A program made the position numbers and the translations under genes. Positions 17,212-25,992 of a DNA stretch of 64,000 nucleotides are shown here, piece after piece. The notes under the pieces were generated by a model, which did not search any database, was not told the DNA's origin, and saw only the letters and a list, made by a program, of their open reading frames with translations. Every line of letters starts with the position of its first letter. Position 1 is the first letter of the stretch. Source of the stretch: Halotalea alkalilenta (GTDB lineage: Bacteria; Pseudomonadota; Gammaproteobacteria; Pseudomonadales; Halomonadaceae); contig NZ_CP015243.1 of NCBI RefSeq assembly GCF_001648175.1, forward strand, positions 1,612,001-1,676,000, given 5' to 3'.

Positions 17212-18084
17212 ATGGACAGGTTAGAGAGCATGGCGGTGTTTGCACGCGTAGCGGAAGTGGGCAGCTTCAGCGCTGCGGCGAAGGTCTGCGACTTGTCCGC
17301 CACTATGGTTGCCAAACACGTGCAGCACTTGGAGAAGCGTCTTGGCGCCAAGCTGATACACCGCACCACCCGCCGACAGAGCCTGACGGAGGTGGGGCAG
17401 GCCTTTCTCGCCGACTGCCTGGACGTGCTCGCCCGTGTCGAAGCCGCGGAAGACGAGGCCAGGGAGCGGAACAGCCAGCCCACCGGGCGCCTGCGGATCA
17501 GCGCTACCGTGTCGTTCGGCACGCATGTCGTGACGCCGCTCGTCCACGACTACCTCCGCCGCTACCCCAGTGTGGAAGTCGATCTACGACTGACCGATCG
17601 GGTGGTCGATCTGGTCGAAGAAGGCATCGATGTCGCATTCCGGTTCGGCGACCTGCCAGATAGCGGATTGGTCGCCCGGTCGTTGCGTCCCCGCTTCCGG
17701 CTCGCATGCGCGTCACCCGAGTATCTGGCGCAGCATGGGGTTCCGGCCACACCGGCCGATTTGGCACGACACGCTTGTCTTCTGTTCCGGGATGGCGCGC
17801 CGCGCAATCGATGGCAGTTCGCCAACACACCGCCTATTCAAGTGTCAGGTCGCTTCGTCGCCGACAGCGGCACGGCGTTGCTGTCGGCGGCTCGGGGCGG
17901 CTTGGGCGTGGCGCTGTTGGCGGACTTTGAAATCGCCGATGACATCACGACGGGACGGCTGGTCCAGTTGCTGTCCGATACCGCAACCCAGGCGTGGCCT
18001 CTGTCGCTCGTTCACTTGGCCGACCGACGCATGACGGCCAAGCTGCGTAGCTTCGTCGCGCTGGCGCTCGAGAGGCTGGCATGA
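17212..18084 (+). CDS. LysR-family regulator, DmlR-like
   Basis: 290 aa: N-terminal HTH (MDRLESMAVFARVAEVGSFS, LSATMVAKHVQHLEKRLG) and the DmlR/CrgA-type effector domain (GRLRISATVSFGTHVV, DVAFRFGDLPDSGLV). GGAGTGTGGA precedes the ATG. It is divergent from the SDR gene (145 bp between starts), the likely target. It has the same subfamily architecture as the LysR genes at 3197 and 47830. Confidence 0.9.
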   Translation: MDRLESMAVFARVAEVGSFSAAAKVCDLSATMVAKHVQHLEKRLGAKLIHRTTRRQSLTEVGQAFLADCLDVLARVEAAEDEARERNSQPTGRLRISATVSFGTHVVTPLVHDYLRRYPSVEVDLRLTDRVVDLVEEGIDVAFRFGDLPDSGLVARSLRPRFRLACASPEYLAQHGVPATPADLARHACLLFRDGAPRNRWQFANTPPIQVSGRFVADSGTALLSAARGGLGVALLADFEIADDITTGRLVQLLSDTATQAWPLSLVHLADRRMTAKLRSFVALALERLA

Positions 18085-18266
18085 CGGCGCACGCGGCACG
18101 TGTTAGGCCGTAAAGACTAGCCAGACTTACCTGTCGTGATCATTTCAGCCAGCCTGTCGAGAGGGGTATTTGCGTGAATGGTATCTTGGAATTACGCCAA
18201 AGCAGCCGGTTTCCCCCAGGAAAGCGGGTCGGTTTGGTGCTCATACCCGGGCGACGAGCCTGAAAA

Positions 18267-18680
18267 TCACGGCTTCACCAGGCTGGAAAGCACCTCCGAC
18301 AATGTGTTGATTCCCCAGTGCTCGGCGTATTTCCCATCCTGTACGCGAACGATGTCGATGACGTCGATGGCGACGTTTCTACCCGTCGCTGGAATCCCCA
18401 ATAGCGTGCCCGAGTGAATGCCGCTGATCGTCTTGCGTGTCGTCACCTTGTCCCCCTCGGCGATCTGGTCGTGGATCGTCACCCTCAGGTTCGAGAGGGC
18501 GGGCCGCAGGACGTTCTGGAAGGTGTTCCACATGCCTTCCGGCCCCTTCGGCATTTGCGGCGGCGCTGCGTGGTTGATGAAATCCGCGGCCATCAGCGAG
18601 GCGAACGCTTCGGCATTTCCCTCTTGAATGACTTCGAGATTGAAGCGACGCACCACTTGCTTGTTTTTCTCGGTGGACAT
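18267..18680 (-). CDS. SnoaL-like ester cyclase family protein
   Basis: 137 aa with the NTF2-like SnoaL fold: an N-terminal helix (NKQVVRRFNLEVIQEGNAEA), FINHA and the C-terminal HWGINTLSEVL. Start at ATG 18680 because GAGGAATGC precedes it; the frame extends to 18716 without a ribosome site. Proteins annotated as ester cyclases act on small polar substrates, but most relatives have no known reaction. It stands alone between a LysR gene and the TetR locus. Confidence 0.85.
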   Translation of the reverse strand: MSTEKNKQVVRRFNLEVIQEGNAEAFASLMAADFINHAAPPQMPKGPEGMWNTFQNVLRPALSNLRVTIHDQIAEGDKVTTRKTISGIHSGTLLGIPATGRNVAIDVIDIVRVQDGKYAEHWGINTLSEVLSSLVKP

Positions 18681-18858
18681 GCATTCCTCGCTTAAAGGCT
18701 GGTTGGAAAGGAGCACTTGCTAACGGGCTGGACAGAGCGCCGTCTGGCGAGCCTGCCATTTCGCTCTAAGGGGGCCCGGCCCTAGGCCCCGCACGTACCT
18801 GATTCGAGATACAGGATGGCCTTTGATGCCGTGCGCATCCTGCGCCTGCTGCGTGTCG

Positions 18859-19092
18859 CTACTCAAGCTTCATGATCGTCCCGCCAGCCTGATTAAGGCG
18901 GGCGAGATAGGCGGTGGGGTCGAGCACCACGGCCTCGGCACCGCCGACCTCGGCTGCGACTTCCTCGGCCTTGGCAATATCGCGGCCGCCGATCAGTAGC
19001 GCTACGTTGGGGTGAGCGGCACGCAGGAAGCGTGCCGTCCAGCGACCGATGACGCCGGAGCCGCCGATGAGCAGAATGGGATCAGGTGACAT
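18859..19092 (-). pseudogene. Saccharopine-dehydrogenase-like NAD(P)-binding protein, N-terminal stub
   Basis: 77 residues beginning MSPDPILLIGGSGVIGRWTA (Rossmann GxxGxxG) and NVALLIGGRDIAKAEEVAAE, as in saccharopine dehydrogenase-like reductases of about 350 aa. The frame stops at 18859 after a changed tail (LNQAGGTIMKLE), so most of the protein is missing. It is divergent from the TetR gene, with a large inverted repeat between, and was probably the original target of that repressor. Confidence 0.7.
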
Positions 19093-19119
19093 GGCTGAGT
19101 CTCCTTATGTCGGGCCAAA

Positions 19120-19158
19120 AACCTACTGTTGGTAGTTTTAGTTTACCAATGGTAGGTT
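19120..19158. promoter_or_regulatory. Inverted repeat, probable TetR operator
   Basis: Arms AACCTACTGTTGGTA (19120-19134) and TACCAATGGTAGGTT (19144-19158) match at 13 of 15 positions around a 9-bp spacer. The element lies between the truncated dehydrogenase gene (start 19092, minus) and the TetR gene (start 19191, plus), where an autoregulating repressor would bind. Each arm also contains a smaller CTAC/GTAG-type repeat, so two dimers could bind side by side. Confidence 0.65.
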
Positions 19159-19190
19159 GTGCAACAGGAATCGATGAAGTGAAAAGTGTG

Positions 19191-19799
19191 ATGAGAGATG
19201 CGACGGAGGGTGGGGTGGTTTCGCGTAGGCTTTCCAGGACGCAGCGGCGGCGTCAGCTGCTCGATACGGCGCTGCTGATCGTCCGTGAGGAGGGGGTGGA
19301 TCGGCTGACGCTCGGGCATCTGGCCGCGCGTGCCGGCGTCTCCAAGCCGGTCGCTTACGATCACTTCGGTACCCGGTCGGGGCTGCTGATCGAGCTCTAC
19401 AAGTCGGTGGACATAGAGCAGGTCAACGCACTGCGCAGCGCCTTGACCACCGGCGAGCGCAGCCTTGAAGAAACCGTCGAGGTGCTCGCGGCGACCTATA
19501 TCCATTGCTCTGTCGATACCAGTGGAGAAAGGCATGCGCTGGGCGCGGCGCTGACGGGCAGCGAGGAAAAAGGCGCGGTGTACCAGGAGTTGCTCGACGG
19601 CTACGTCGTGCTGTTCGCCGCGGTGTTGAAGCCGCACAGCACGCTGTCGCCGGCCGAGTTGGAGCGGCGCTGCGTCGGCTTGGTCGGCGCGGGTGAGGCG
19701 CTGTCGGCGGCGATGGTGCGAGGCAGCTGCAGCGAGGCCGAGGCCGCCGAGGCGTTCGCCTCGCTGATCCAGGGCGCGGTGCGCGCGCCCGTGGGTTGA
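19191..19799 (+). CDS. TetR-family regulator
   Basis: 202 aa. The N-terminal HTH is RTQRRRQLLDTALLIV, LTLGHLAARAGVSKPVAYDH. The C-terminal ligand domain is not of a type I can name. ATG 19191 is the most likely start; ATG 19086 extends the frame across the operator region and is rejected for that reason. Its natural neighbour gene is truncated, so it may now regulate only itself. Confidence 0.85.
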   Translation: MRDATEGGVVSRRLSRTQRRRQLLDTALLIVREEGVDRLTLGHLAARAGVSKPVAYDHFGTRSGLLIELYKSVDIEQVNALRSALTTGERSLEETVEVLAATYIHCSVDTSGERHALGAALTGSEEKGAVYQELLDGYVVLFAAVLKPHSTLSPAELERRCVGLVGAGEALSAAMVRGSCSEAEAAEAFASLIQGAVRAPVG

Positions 19800-19866
19800 C
19801 CTTCATCATCGCCGAACCGAAAACCGCGTAATCGAACTGCTGCCGGCGGGATGCGGGGAGGGGCGG

Positions 19867-20874
19867 TTACCACTGCACGCCGATCTTGCCGAAGTGGCGG
19901 CCGCTTTCTTCATGGCGGAAGGCGTCGGCCAAGGCTTCCAGCTCGAAACGGCGGTCGATCAGCGGGCGAATGCCGGTGGTGTCGAGCGCGCGGACGAAAT
20001 CCTGCTGTTCGCGGCGGCTGCCGACGATGATGCCCTGGAGCTTGGCCTGCTTGGCCATCAGCACGCCGGTCGGCACCTCGCCGCCGAGGCCGGTCAACAC
20101 GCCGATCAGCGATATGTGGCCGCCGACCCGGACCGCATCGAGCGACTGCGCCAGGGTGCCGGGGCCGCCGACTTCGATCACATGGTCGACGCCGCGTCCG
20201 CCGGTCCAGTCCCGCACGCTGCGGCCCCAGTCCGGGTTGGTGCGGTAGTTGAGGGTGCAGGCCGCGCCGAGCTCTCGCAGGCGCTCAAGCTTCGCATCCG
20301 AGGAGGAGGTGGCGATCACGGTCGCGCCCATGGCGCGGGCGATCTGCAGCGCCCAGATCGAAACCCCGCCGGTGCCCAGCACCAGCACACTGTCACCCGC
20401 TTTCAACCCGCCCTCGGTGACCAGCGCGCGCCAGGCGGTGAGCCCGGCGGTGGTGATCGTTGCCGCCTCCACCGGGTCGTAGCCCTTTGGCGCATGGGTG
20501 AAGGAGTTGGCCGGCAGTACCACCGTGCCCTGCGCGAAGCCGTCGATGCCGTCGCCCGGCACGCGGGAGAAATTGCCGATCGTGGCGCTGCCGTCCTGCC
20601 AGTCGGGGAAGAAGCAGGAGACGACCTGGTCGCCGGGCGCGAACTCGCTCACCCCTGGCCCGACCGCCTCGACCGTGCCGGCGCCGTCGGCCATCGGTAT
20701 GCGCCCATCCGCGGCCGGCATCTGTCCGGTGCAGACCAGGTAGTCGTGGAAGTTGAGCGAGCTGCCGTGCAGCGTGACCCGGATCTCGCCGGGGCCGGGC
20801 TCACCGGGATCGGCGAGATCCGTCGGCACCAGTCGATCCAATCCGCCGGGCGCCTTCAGTGTGATCGCTTTCAT
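19867..20874 (-). CDS. Zinc-independent alcohol dehydrogenase / quinone oxidoreductase family
   Basis: 335 aa MDR-superfamily protein: GroES-like N-terminus (SLNFHDYLVCTGQMP, PMADGAGTVEAVGPGV) and a Rossmann domain with GTGGVSIWALQIARAMGA. The structural-zinc cysteine cluster is lacking, as in quinone oxidoreductases. Start at ATG 20874 (MKAITLKAPGGLDRLV); the open frame beyond has no coding character. It reduces quinones, enones or aldehydes with NADPH. It lies downstream of an aldo/keto reductase gene on the same strand with a ~170-bp gap. Confidence 0.9.
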   Translation of the reverse strand: MKAITLKAPGGLDRLVPTDLADPGEPGPGEIRVTLHGSSLNFHDYLVCTGQMPAADGRIPMADGAGTVEAVGPGVSEFAPGDQVVSCFFPDWQDGSATIGNFSRVPGDGIDGFAQGTVVLPANSFTHAPKGYDPVEAATITTAGLTAWRALVTEGGLKAGDSVLVLGTGGVSIWALQIARAMGATVIATSSSDAKLERLRELGAACTLNYRTNPDWGRSVRDWTGGRGVDHVIEVGGPGTLAQSLDAVRVGGHISLIGVLTGLGGEVPTGVLMAKQAKLQGIIVGSRREQQDFVRALDTTGIRPLIDRRFELEALADAFRHEESGRHFGKIGVQW

Positions 20875-21047
20875 ATGCTCATGTCCTTGCAGGTCGTTGC
20901 GCAGCGAAGGCGTCGCACCTGTCCGGCAGGGCGGATGCCTTCGCGGGGGATAGCGCGGTTGTGTGTCGGGCCTTGCGCGCTCCAGCGGATGCGCGCAAGG
21001 CCCCGCCAGGCACTCGCGGGTGCGTGGTGCCGCGGCATCGCATTCTC

Positions 21048-22031
21048 CTAATCGTGCCCGGTCACGGCGTGGGGCTCGTAGTGTGCCTCCAACTGCTCGA
21101 TCTCGTCCCGCGTCAGCGCGAACTCGACCGCCGCTACCGCGTCGTCCAGCTGCCCGGCCTTGGTCGCGCCGGCGATCGGGGCCGAGACGCCCGGTTGGGC
21201 CAGCACCCAGGCGAGGGCCACCTGCGCCATGCCGACCCCGCGCGCCGCGGCGATGGTTTCGACTGCGTCGATCACCCGGCCGTCGGCCGCTTCGGTCGCG
21301 GCATAGAGCGAGGCGCCGAATACGTCGCTTCCGCTGCGCGCCGTTTCTCCGCCCCTGGGTCGTGCCAGCCTGCCGCGCGCCAGCGGGCTCCAGGGTATCA
21401 GCCCGACGCCCTGGTCGGCGCACAGCGGGATCATCTCCCGCTCCTCTTCGCGATAGAGCAGGTTGAGATAGTTCTGCATCGTCGCGAACGGCGTCCAGCC
21501 GTTGGCGCGCGCCACCTCCTGCGCCTTGGCGAACTGCCATGCGAACATCGAGGAGGCACCGATGTAGCGCGCCTTGCCGGCCTTCACCACCTCATGCAGC
21601 GCCTCCATCGTCTCCTCGATCGGCGTGGCATAGTCCCAGCGGTGGATCTGGTAGAGGTCGACATGGTCGAGGCCCAGCCGGGTCAGGCTGGCATCGATCT
21701 CGGTCATGATCGCTTTGCGTGACAGGCCCTCGCGGTTGGGGCCGTCGCCGGAGACCGAATTACGTACCTTGGTCGCCACCACCGCTTCATCGCGGCGGGT
21801 GAATTCCTTCAGCAGCTTGCCGACGATGATTTCAGAGCTGCCGGCCGAATAGACGTTGGCGGTGTCGAAGAAGTTGATCCCTGCTTCTACCGCGCGGCGG
21901 AAGATCGGGCGGCTGGCGTCCTCGCCCAGCGTCCAGGGATGACCGCCGGCATCGGGCTCGCCGAACGACATGCAGCCGAGGCACAGGCGCGAGACGTCCA
22001 GGCCGGTGCGGCCGAGTTTGGTGTATTGCAT
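21048..22031 (-). CDS. Aldo/keto reductase (YajO/Tas-like)
   Basis: 327 aa (beta/alpha)8 reductase. The catalytic tetrad can be traced: Asp and Tyr in FFDTANVYSAGSSE, Lys in VVATKVRNS and His in YQIHRWD. The C-terminal NADPH loop is APIAGATKAGQLDDAV. ATG 22031 follows TGAGGAGACCCG (reverse strand). It probably reduces aldehydes or ketones with NADPH; the substrate is unknown. It is followed by a quinone-oxidoreductase-like gene in the same direction. Confidence 0.92.
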   Translation of the reverse strand: MQYTKLGRTGLDVSRLCLGCMSFGEPDAGGHPWTLGEDASRPIFRRAVEAGINFFDTANVYSAGSSEIIVGKLLKEFTRRDEAVVATKVRNSVSGDGPNREGLSRKAIMTEIDASLTRLGLDHVDLYQIHRWDYATPIEETMEALHEVVKAGKARYIGASSMFAWQFAKAQEVARANGWTPFATMQNYLNLLYREEEREMIPLCADQGVGLIPWSPLARGRLARPRGGETARSGSDVFGASLYAATEAADGRVIDAVETIAAARGVGMAQVALAWVLAQPGVSAPIAGATKAGQLDDAVAAVEFALTRDEIEQLEAHYEPHAVTGHD

Positions 22032-22209
22032 CGGGTCTCCTCAAAACGGCAGCCAGCGCATCGAGCGATGCGTCGTCCGTTCATCGGCAATTAAGATAGT
22101 GCCCCCATCGCGGGGGCACAACTCGAAGAGCAGTCATCGAGGGTGGCGGCGCCGTGCACGCCGCACCATCGATGCCGAGGATGTTGTCGGCTGTCGCGTG
22201 GACGCTTCC

Positions 22210-23862
22210 CTATCGGGCACCCGACGGGCCAAGGGCTGGCAGTGCGGTCGCGTCAGCGAGAAGGGGCAGGGCCGGTGGTTCGGTGCTCGCCGAGTGGTCG
22301 AGCTTGAAGAAAGCGACCATGCGGGCCTGTTCGGTGGCTTGCTCCTGCAGGGCGACGGCCGCCGAGGCGGACTCCTCGACCAGCGCGGCATTTTGCTGGG
22401 TGGCCGCGTCGATCTGTCCGATGGCCTGATTGATCTGGCCGATGCCATCGCTCTGTTCACGGCTGGCCTGTGCGATTTGATTGATCACCTCGGCGACGCC
22501 GCCGGTGTTGTGCACCATCTTCTGCATCAGGCTCTCCGCTCGTCCCGCGAGCGCGTGGCCCTCCTCGATCTGGCTCACCGATTCGAGGATCAGTTCCCTG
22601 ATCTCTCTGGCGGCGGTGGCGCTCTTCTGGGCCAGGGTGCGGACCTCCTCGGCGACCACCGCGAAGCCGCGGCCCTGTTCTCCCGCGCGGGCCGCTTCGA
22701 CAGCGGCATTCAAGGCCAGTATGTTGGTCTGGAAGGCGATCGACTCGATCACCCCGGTGATGTCCGACATCCTCTTCGATGCATCGCTGATGTGCTGCAT
22801 CTGCTGGCTGACCGCCTGCATCATCTCTTCGTTCTGGCGCACGATGGCGCCGCCTTCGGTGACCAGGTCGTCGGCATGGCGGGAGTTCTCCGCCGTGTTG
22901 CTGACGGTGGAGGCCAGCTGTTCCATCGCCGAGGCCGTTTGCTCCAGGGCGCTGGCCTGCTGTTCCGTGCGTGTCGAAAGATCCATGTTGCCTTGGGCGA
23001 TCTGGCTGGAACTGGCGGCGATGCTGTCGGCGGAGCTTCTGATATGACCGATCAGCCGGATCAGGTTGTCCTGCATGTCGGCCATGTAGAACAGCACGCT
23101 GCCCTTGGCGACGATGCCCGCGTTCGGCAGCGGGCTGAGATCGCCTTGGGCGATTCGCTGGGCGACCTGGCTCAGTGCCCCGGGCTCGGCGCCGAGCGCG
23201 CGCGTCAGGCTGCGGGTGAGGACAAGCGCTATGGCCAGGGCGATCGCCAGCGCCGCGAAGCAGATGAAGACGACCAGGTTTCGCTGATTCGTATAGCGTT
23301 CGCCCGCCTCGGCGACCAGCGCCTGCGCCCGGTCACTGGTGTACTGCGCATAGGCATCGGTCGCTGAGATCAGCGCGGCGAGGAGCGGGCGGCACTGCTC
23401 GTTCATCATCTCGATGGCCTCCGCATAGCGGCGGGCGAGCGCGGCCTCGACGATGTTCATCGCCACGGGACCGTAGCGGGTTTCCACCTGATCCATCTGC
23501 GCCACCAGCTCTCTCGCCTCGGGGCTCGAATCCACGGCGTGCTCGGTCATCTGCTTGAGCTCGGCCAGCAGCGCCTGGACATCGGCGTGCGCCCGCTCCA
23601 CGGCGATTCTTTCTTCTTCCAGGTCCTCGTCGGTGGTGACCAGAACCAGGTTGCGTGCGGCGATCGCCCGCCGGTCGACGGCCGCGCGCACCTGCTCCGC
23701 GAGGCTGGCCCTGGCGTCTATTCCGTCGACGTACTGGGCGAAGCGACTATTGCTCGCACTGAGCGCGGCGATCGAGACCATCGCGACCAGGAAGACGATC
23801 AAGACGAGTAGGCCGAACGCCGCCATGAGTTTGCTGCGTACGGTGAGTCCTTCGAATTTCAT
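22210..23862 (-). CDS. Methyl-accepting chemotaxis protein (Tar/Tsr-type)
   Basis: 550 aa. TM1 lies at about residues 12-32 ([20 protein letters not shown]) and a four-helix periplasmic sensor follows to about 190. TM2 is at about 193-212 ([20 protein letters not shown]), followed by HAMP. The cytoplasmic signalling coiled coil has the conserved tip ([37 protein letters not shown]). No C-terminal NWETF-like CheR tether. Start at ATG 23862 ([12 protein letters not shown]) after AAGAGAAACCG; the frame extension to 24069 is not coding. No chemotaxis genes are nearby, so it is an orphan receptor. Confidence 0.92.
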   Translation of the reverse strand: MKFEGLTVRSKLMAAFGLLVLIVFLVAMVSIAALSASNSRFAQYVDGIDARASLAEQVRAAVDRRAIAARNLVLVTTDEDLEEERIAVERAHADVQALLAELKQMTEHAVDSSPEARELVAQMDQVETRYGPVAMNIVEAALARRYAEAIEMMNEQCRPLLAALISATDAYAQYTSDRAQALVAEAGERYTNQRNLVVFICFAALAIALAIALVLTRSLTRALGAEPGALSQVAQRIAQGDLSPLPNAGIVAKGSVLFYMADMQDNLIRLIGHIRSSADSIAASSSQIAQGNMDLSTRTEQQASALEQTASAMEQLASTVSNTAENSRHADDLVTEGGAIVRQNEEMMQAVSQQMQHISDASKRMSDITGVIESIAFQTNILALNAAVEAARAGEQGRGFAVVAEEVRTLAQKSATAAREIRELILESVSQIEEGHALAGRAESLMQKMVHNTGGVAEVINQIAQASREQSDGIGQINQAIGQIDAATQQNAALVEESASAAVALQEQATEQARMVAFFKLDHSASTEPPALPLLADATALPALGPSGAR

Positions 23863-24194
23863 CGGTTTCTCTTGAAGATACTGATTGGCCGGACGGCGGC
23901 TAGTAGCGGCCATCGGACCTTGCACCGTCGGTGCCTGACGGCGGGGCTGGCCGCGGGAGCGGCCTGGTGGCGGCAATCGCCTAATGTTGGGGCATGACGG
24001 GTTGGACGCTGTTCCCTGCCTCTCTTCGAAGCTTGAAAAGCGTTTTTTATTATTCCGTCCATTTTCCAATTATCCCGATGGAGGGGATCGGCCATACGAA
24101 AGAAAAGACCCTAAAGTTCATGTTGTTTAATCGATGGCCGCTGAGAGAGGGTGTTCGCTTTTCTCAACCCTAGGGCTCGGTCTGCCCGCTGCCA

Positions 24195-24223
24195 TTGACA
24201 ACCCCGCCGTCCTGGAGCGTAAT
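24195..24223 (+). promoter_or_regulatory. Sigma-70-type promoter
   Basis: A perfect TTGACA (24195-24200), a 17-bp spacer and CGTAAT (24218-24223, four of six matches to TATAAT). It points at the DUF6963-TetR-SBP operon and is directly followed by a 26-bp palindrome, so a repressor bound there would block it. Confidence 0.65.
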
Positions 24224-24224
24224 C

Positions 24225-24250
24225 GCCATGTGACCATCTGGTCACATGGC
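24225..24250. promoter_or_regulatory. Perfect palindrome, probable TetR operator
   Basis: GCCATGTGACCA (24225-24236) and TGGTCACATGGC (24239-24250) are exact inverted copies separated by 2 bp. The site begins one base after the -10 hexamer and therefore covers the expected transcription start. The operon it precedes encodes a TetR protein (25219), making autoregulation the simplest reading. Confidence 0.72.
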
Positions 24251-24305
24251 ATCTTTCGATGCCTTTTCTTGGTCAACCTTGCCGCTACTTTGCGGGGATC
24301 TCGCT

Positions 24306-25232
24306 ATGACGATCGGAGTCGCCGCCAGCGGTGCCTGCGCGGGTGCCGCGGTACGGGCCGCGGTGCTTGGGGCGGAGCTTTTCGGGCGCGGTGCGATAGG
24401 CGGATTCGCCGTGTTCGCGGTGTTGGATGAGGCGGGGAGGCTGGATTATCGCGTCACTCAGCGCGGTGGCATCGGGGCGCTGGCGCTGCCGGATGCCTGG
24501 ATGACGGCGAAGGTAGCGGCGGTGATATCCAGCGGTCCGGACCGGCCGGAGCCGTTGACCCAGTTCCTCGTCGGTGCGGCGGGGGTGGGCCTGGTCACGG
24601 GCCATCGGATGCCGAACAGTCTTGGCGGCGACGGCGTGGCATTGAATCAGGCGGTACTCGAGCGTATCGCCTCGGGGGAGCCGCCGCCATCGGCGGTGGA
24701 CCAAGTGCTCGCAGCGAGCCCTGAGCTGGACGCGGGGCTGATCGCGATCGGTGCTGATGGCCAGTTGGGATGGGGCGATAGCGCGAGGGTGCTGCGGCGC
24801 GACGATCGGGGAAGCTTCCAGCGCGATGATGGGGCGAGCCGGCTGGCGCTGGCGCATAACTCGATCTTCTCCTCGCGGCCGCTGGCCGAGGCGCTGGGCG
24901 AGCTCGCCTGGGCTGCGCTCCACGGCAGGGAAGGGCGGCTGCGTGCGCTGCGACTGAACGCTGCGGTACCGGTTCGGCCGGCCCCGCGCGATGCGGTGCA
25001 CATCGATTCGCAGGGGCGGGTCGAGCTGATCGAGAGTGCCAACCCGGAGCTTTCGCGGGCGCAGCGCCGGGGCACCGCTATCTACCTCGGCAGCCAAGTG
25101 TTGTGCCAAGGGCGGCCGATCGGCTGGGTCGAGACCGAACTGGTCGCCGAACTCGCCGAGGGTATCGCTACGCCGCTGCCGGGCAGTGTGCCATCCACCT
25201 TCTTGACGAGTGTTGCCGATGTCGTCTCGTGA
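24306..25232 (+). CDS. DUF6963 family protein
   Basis: 308 aa, no signal peptide or membrane segments. MTIGVAASGACAGAAVRAAV and GRGAIGGFAVFAVLDEAG match DUF6963 as I remember it; the glycine-rich N-terminus resembles an Ntn-hydrolase/DUF1028-like start. ATG 24306 is used; the frame extends upstream over the operator. Its stop overlaps the start of the downstream TetR gene (25219), so the two are translationally coupled. No reaction is known to me; the context suggests work on the ligand handled by the solute-binding protein at 25993. Confidence 0.75.
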   Translation: MTIGVAASGACAGAAVRAAVLGAELFGRGAIGGFAVFAVLDEAGRLDYRVTQRGGIGALALPDAWMTAKVAAVISSGPDRPEPLTQFLVGAAGVGLVTGHRMPNSLGGDGVALNQAVLERIASGEPPPSAVDQVLAASPELDAGLIAIGADGQLGWGDSARVLRRDDRGSFQRDDGASRLALAHNSIFSSRPLAEALGELAWAALHGREGRLRALRLNAAVPVRPAPRDAVHIDSQGRVELIESANPELSRAQRRGTAIYLGSQVLCQGRPIGWVETELVAELAEGIATPLPGSVPSTFLTSVADVVS

Positions 25233-25878
25233 ACGTACCGAGCGCCAGATCCTCGAGGCGCTCGAGGCGCAGATCCGCGACAGCGGTATGAACGGCGTCG
25301 GTATCAATGCGGTAGCCAAGCGCGCTGGGGTGAGCAAGGAGCTGATCTATCGCTACTTCGACGGTATGCCGGGGCTGCTCCTGGCCTGGATGCGCGAGCA
25401 GGATTTCTGGACCAGCCGTGGCGACCTGCTCGGCAGCGATGAGTCCAGCGCGCGAACGCCGGCAGCGCTGATCCTCGCCATGCTGCGCGGTCAGGTGGAG
25501 GCGCTGTCGAAGAGCGACACCCTGCGCGAGGTACGGCGCTGGGAGCTGGTCGAGCGCAACGAGGTCTCCGCGCCGCTGGCCGACCGGCGTGAGCGCGCGG
25601 CGCGCTCATTCATCGACCGGATGGATGGGTTGACCGACGAGGGCGACGTACCGGCGATGGTGGGCATCATGCTGGCGGGCGTGCTCTATCTGATGCTGCG
25701 GGCCAAGACCGAGAGCCATTTCCTCGGCGTACCGCTGCGCGGCGAGGAGGGCTGGGCCCGCTATGACGCCGCGTTGGAGCGGCTAATCGCCGCCTTGCCG
25801 CCGCCGCTGCTGGAGTCGTCGCTGCGTGAGCTCGAGACGCTGCGCGACGGGCGCGGGGCAGGCGATCGGCCGGCGTGA
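25219..25878 (+). CDS. TetR-family regulator
   Basis: 219 aa: N-terminal HTH (RTERQILEALEAQIRDSG, INAVAKRAGVSKELIYRYF) and a TetR ligand-binding domain. ATG 25219 overlaps the last codons of the DUF6963 gene. It is the middle gene of a three-gene operon and the likely ligand of the palindrome at 24225-24250, giving negative autoregulation relieved by a small molecule. Confidence 0.9.
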   Translation: MSSRERTERQILEALEAQIRDSGMNGVGINAVAKRAGVSKELIYRYFDGMPGLLLAWMREQDFWTSRGDLLGSDESSARTPAALILAMLRGQVEALSKSDTLREVRRWELVERNEVSAPLADRRERAARSFIDRMDGLTDEGDVPAMVGIMLAGVLYLMLRAKTESHFLGVPLRGEEGWARYDAALERLIAALPPPLLESSLRELETLRDGRGAGDRPA

Positions 25879-25992
25879 GCAGAGGCTCGCCGCGGCAGAG
25901 GTTTCAAGGTCATTCGTTTCATTCAAGCAAAGGCGCCGGAGCACGGCGTCAGGATCAGCAGTCGTCATGCGTTTTCAATAAGGATAACAATC

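Noticed and set aside
19867..21540. 557-aa fusion of an unknown domain to the quinone oxidoreductase
   Set aside because: The upstream part overlaps the aldo/keto reductase gene in another frame; the enzyme begins normally at 20874.
22210..24069. N-terminal extension of the chemoreceptor to 24069
   Set aside because: The sequence before [12 protein letters not shown] is not protein-like, and the transmembrane-first layout starts at 23862.
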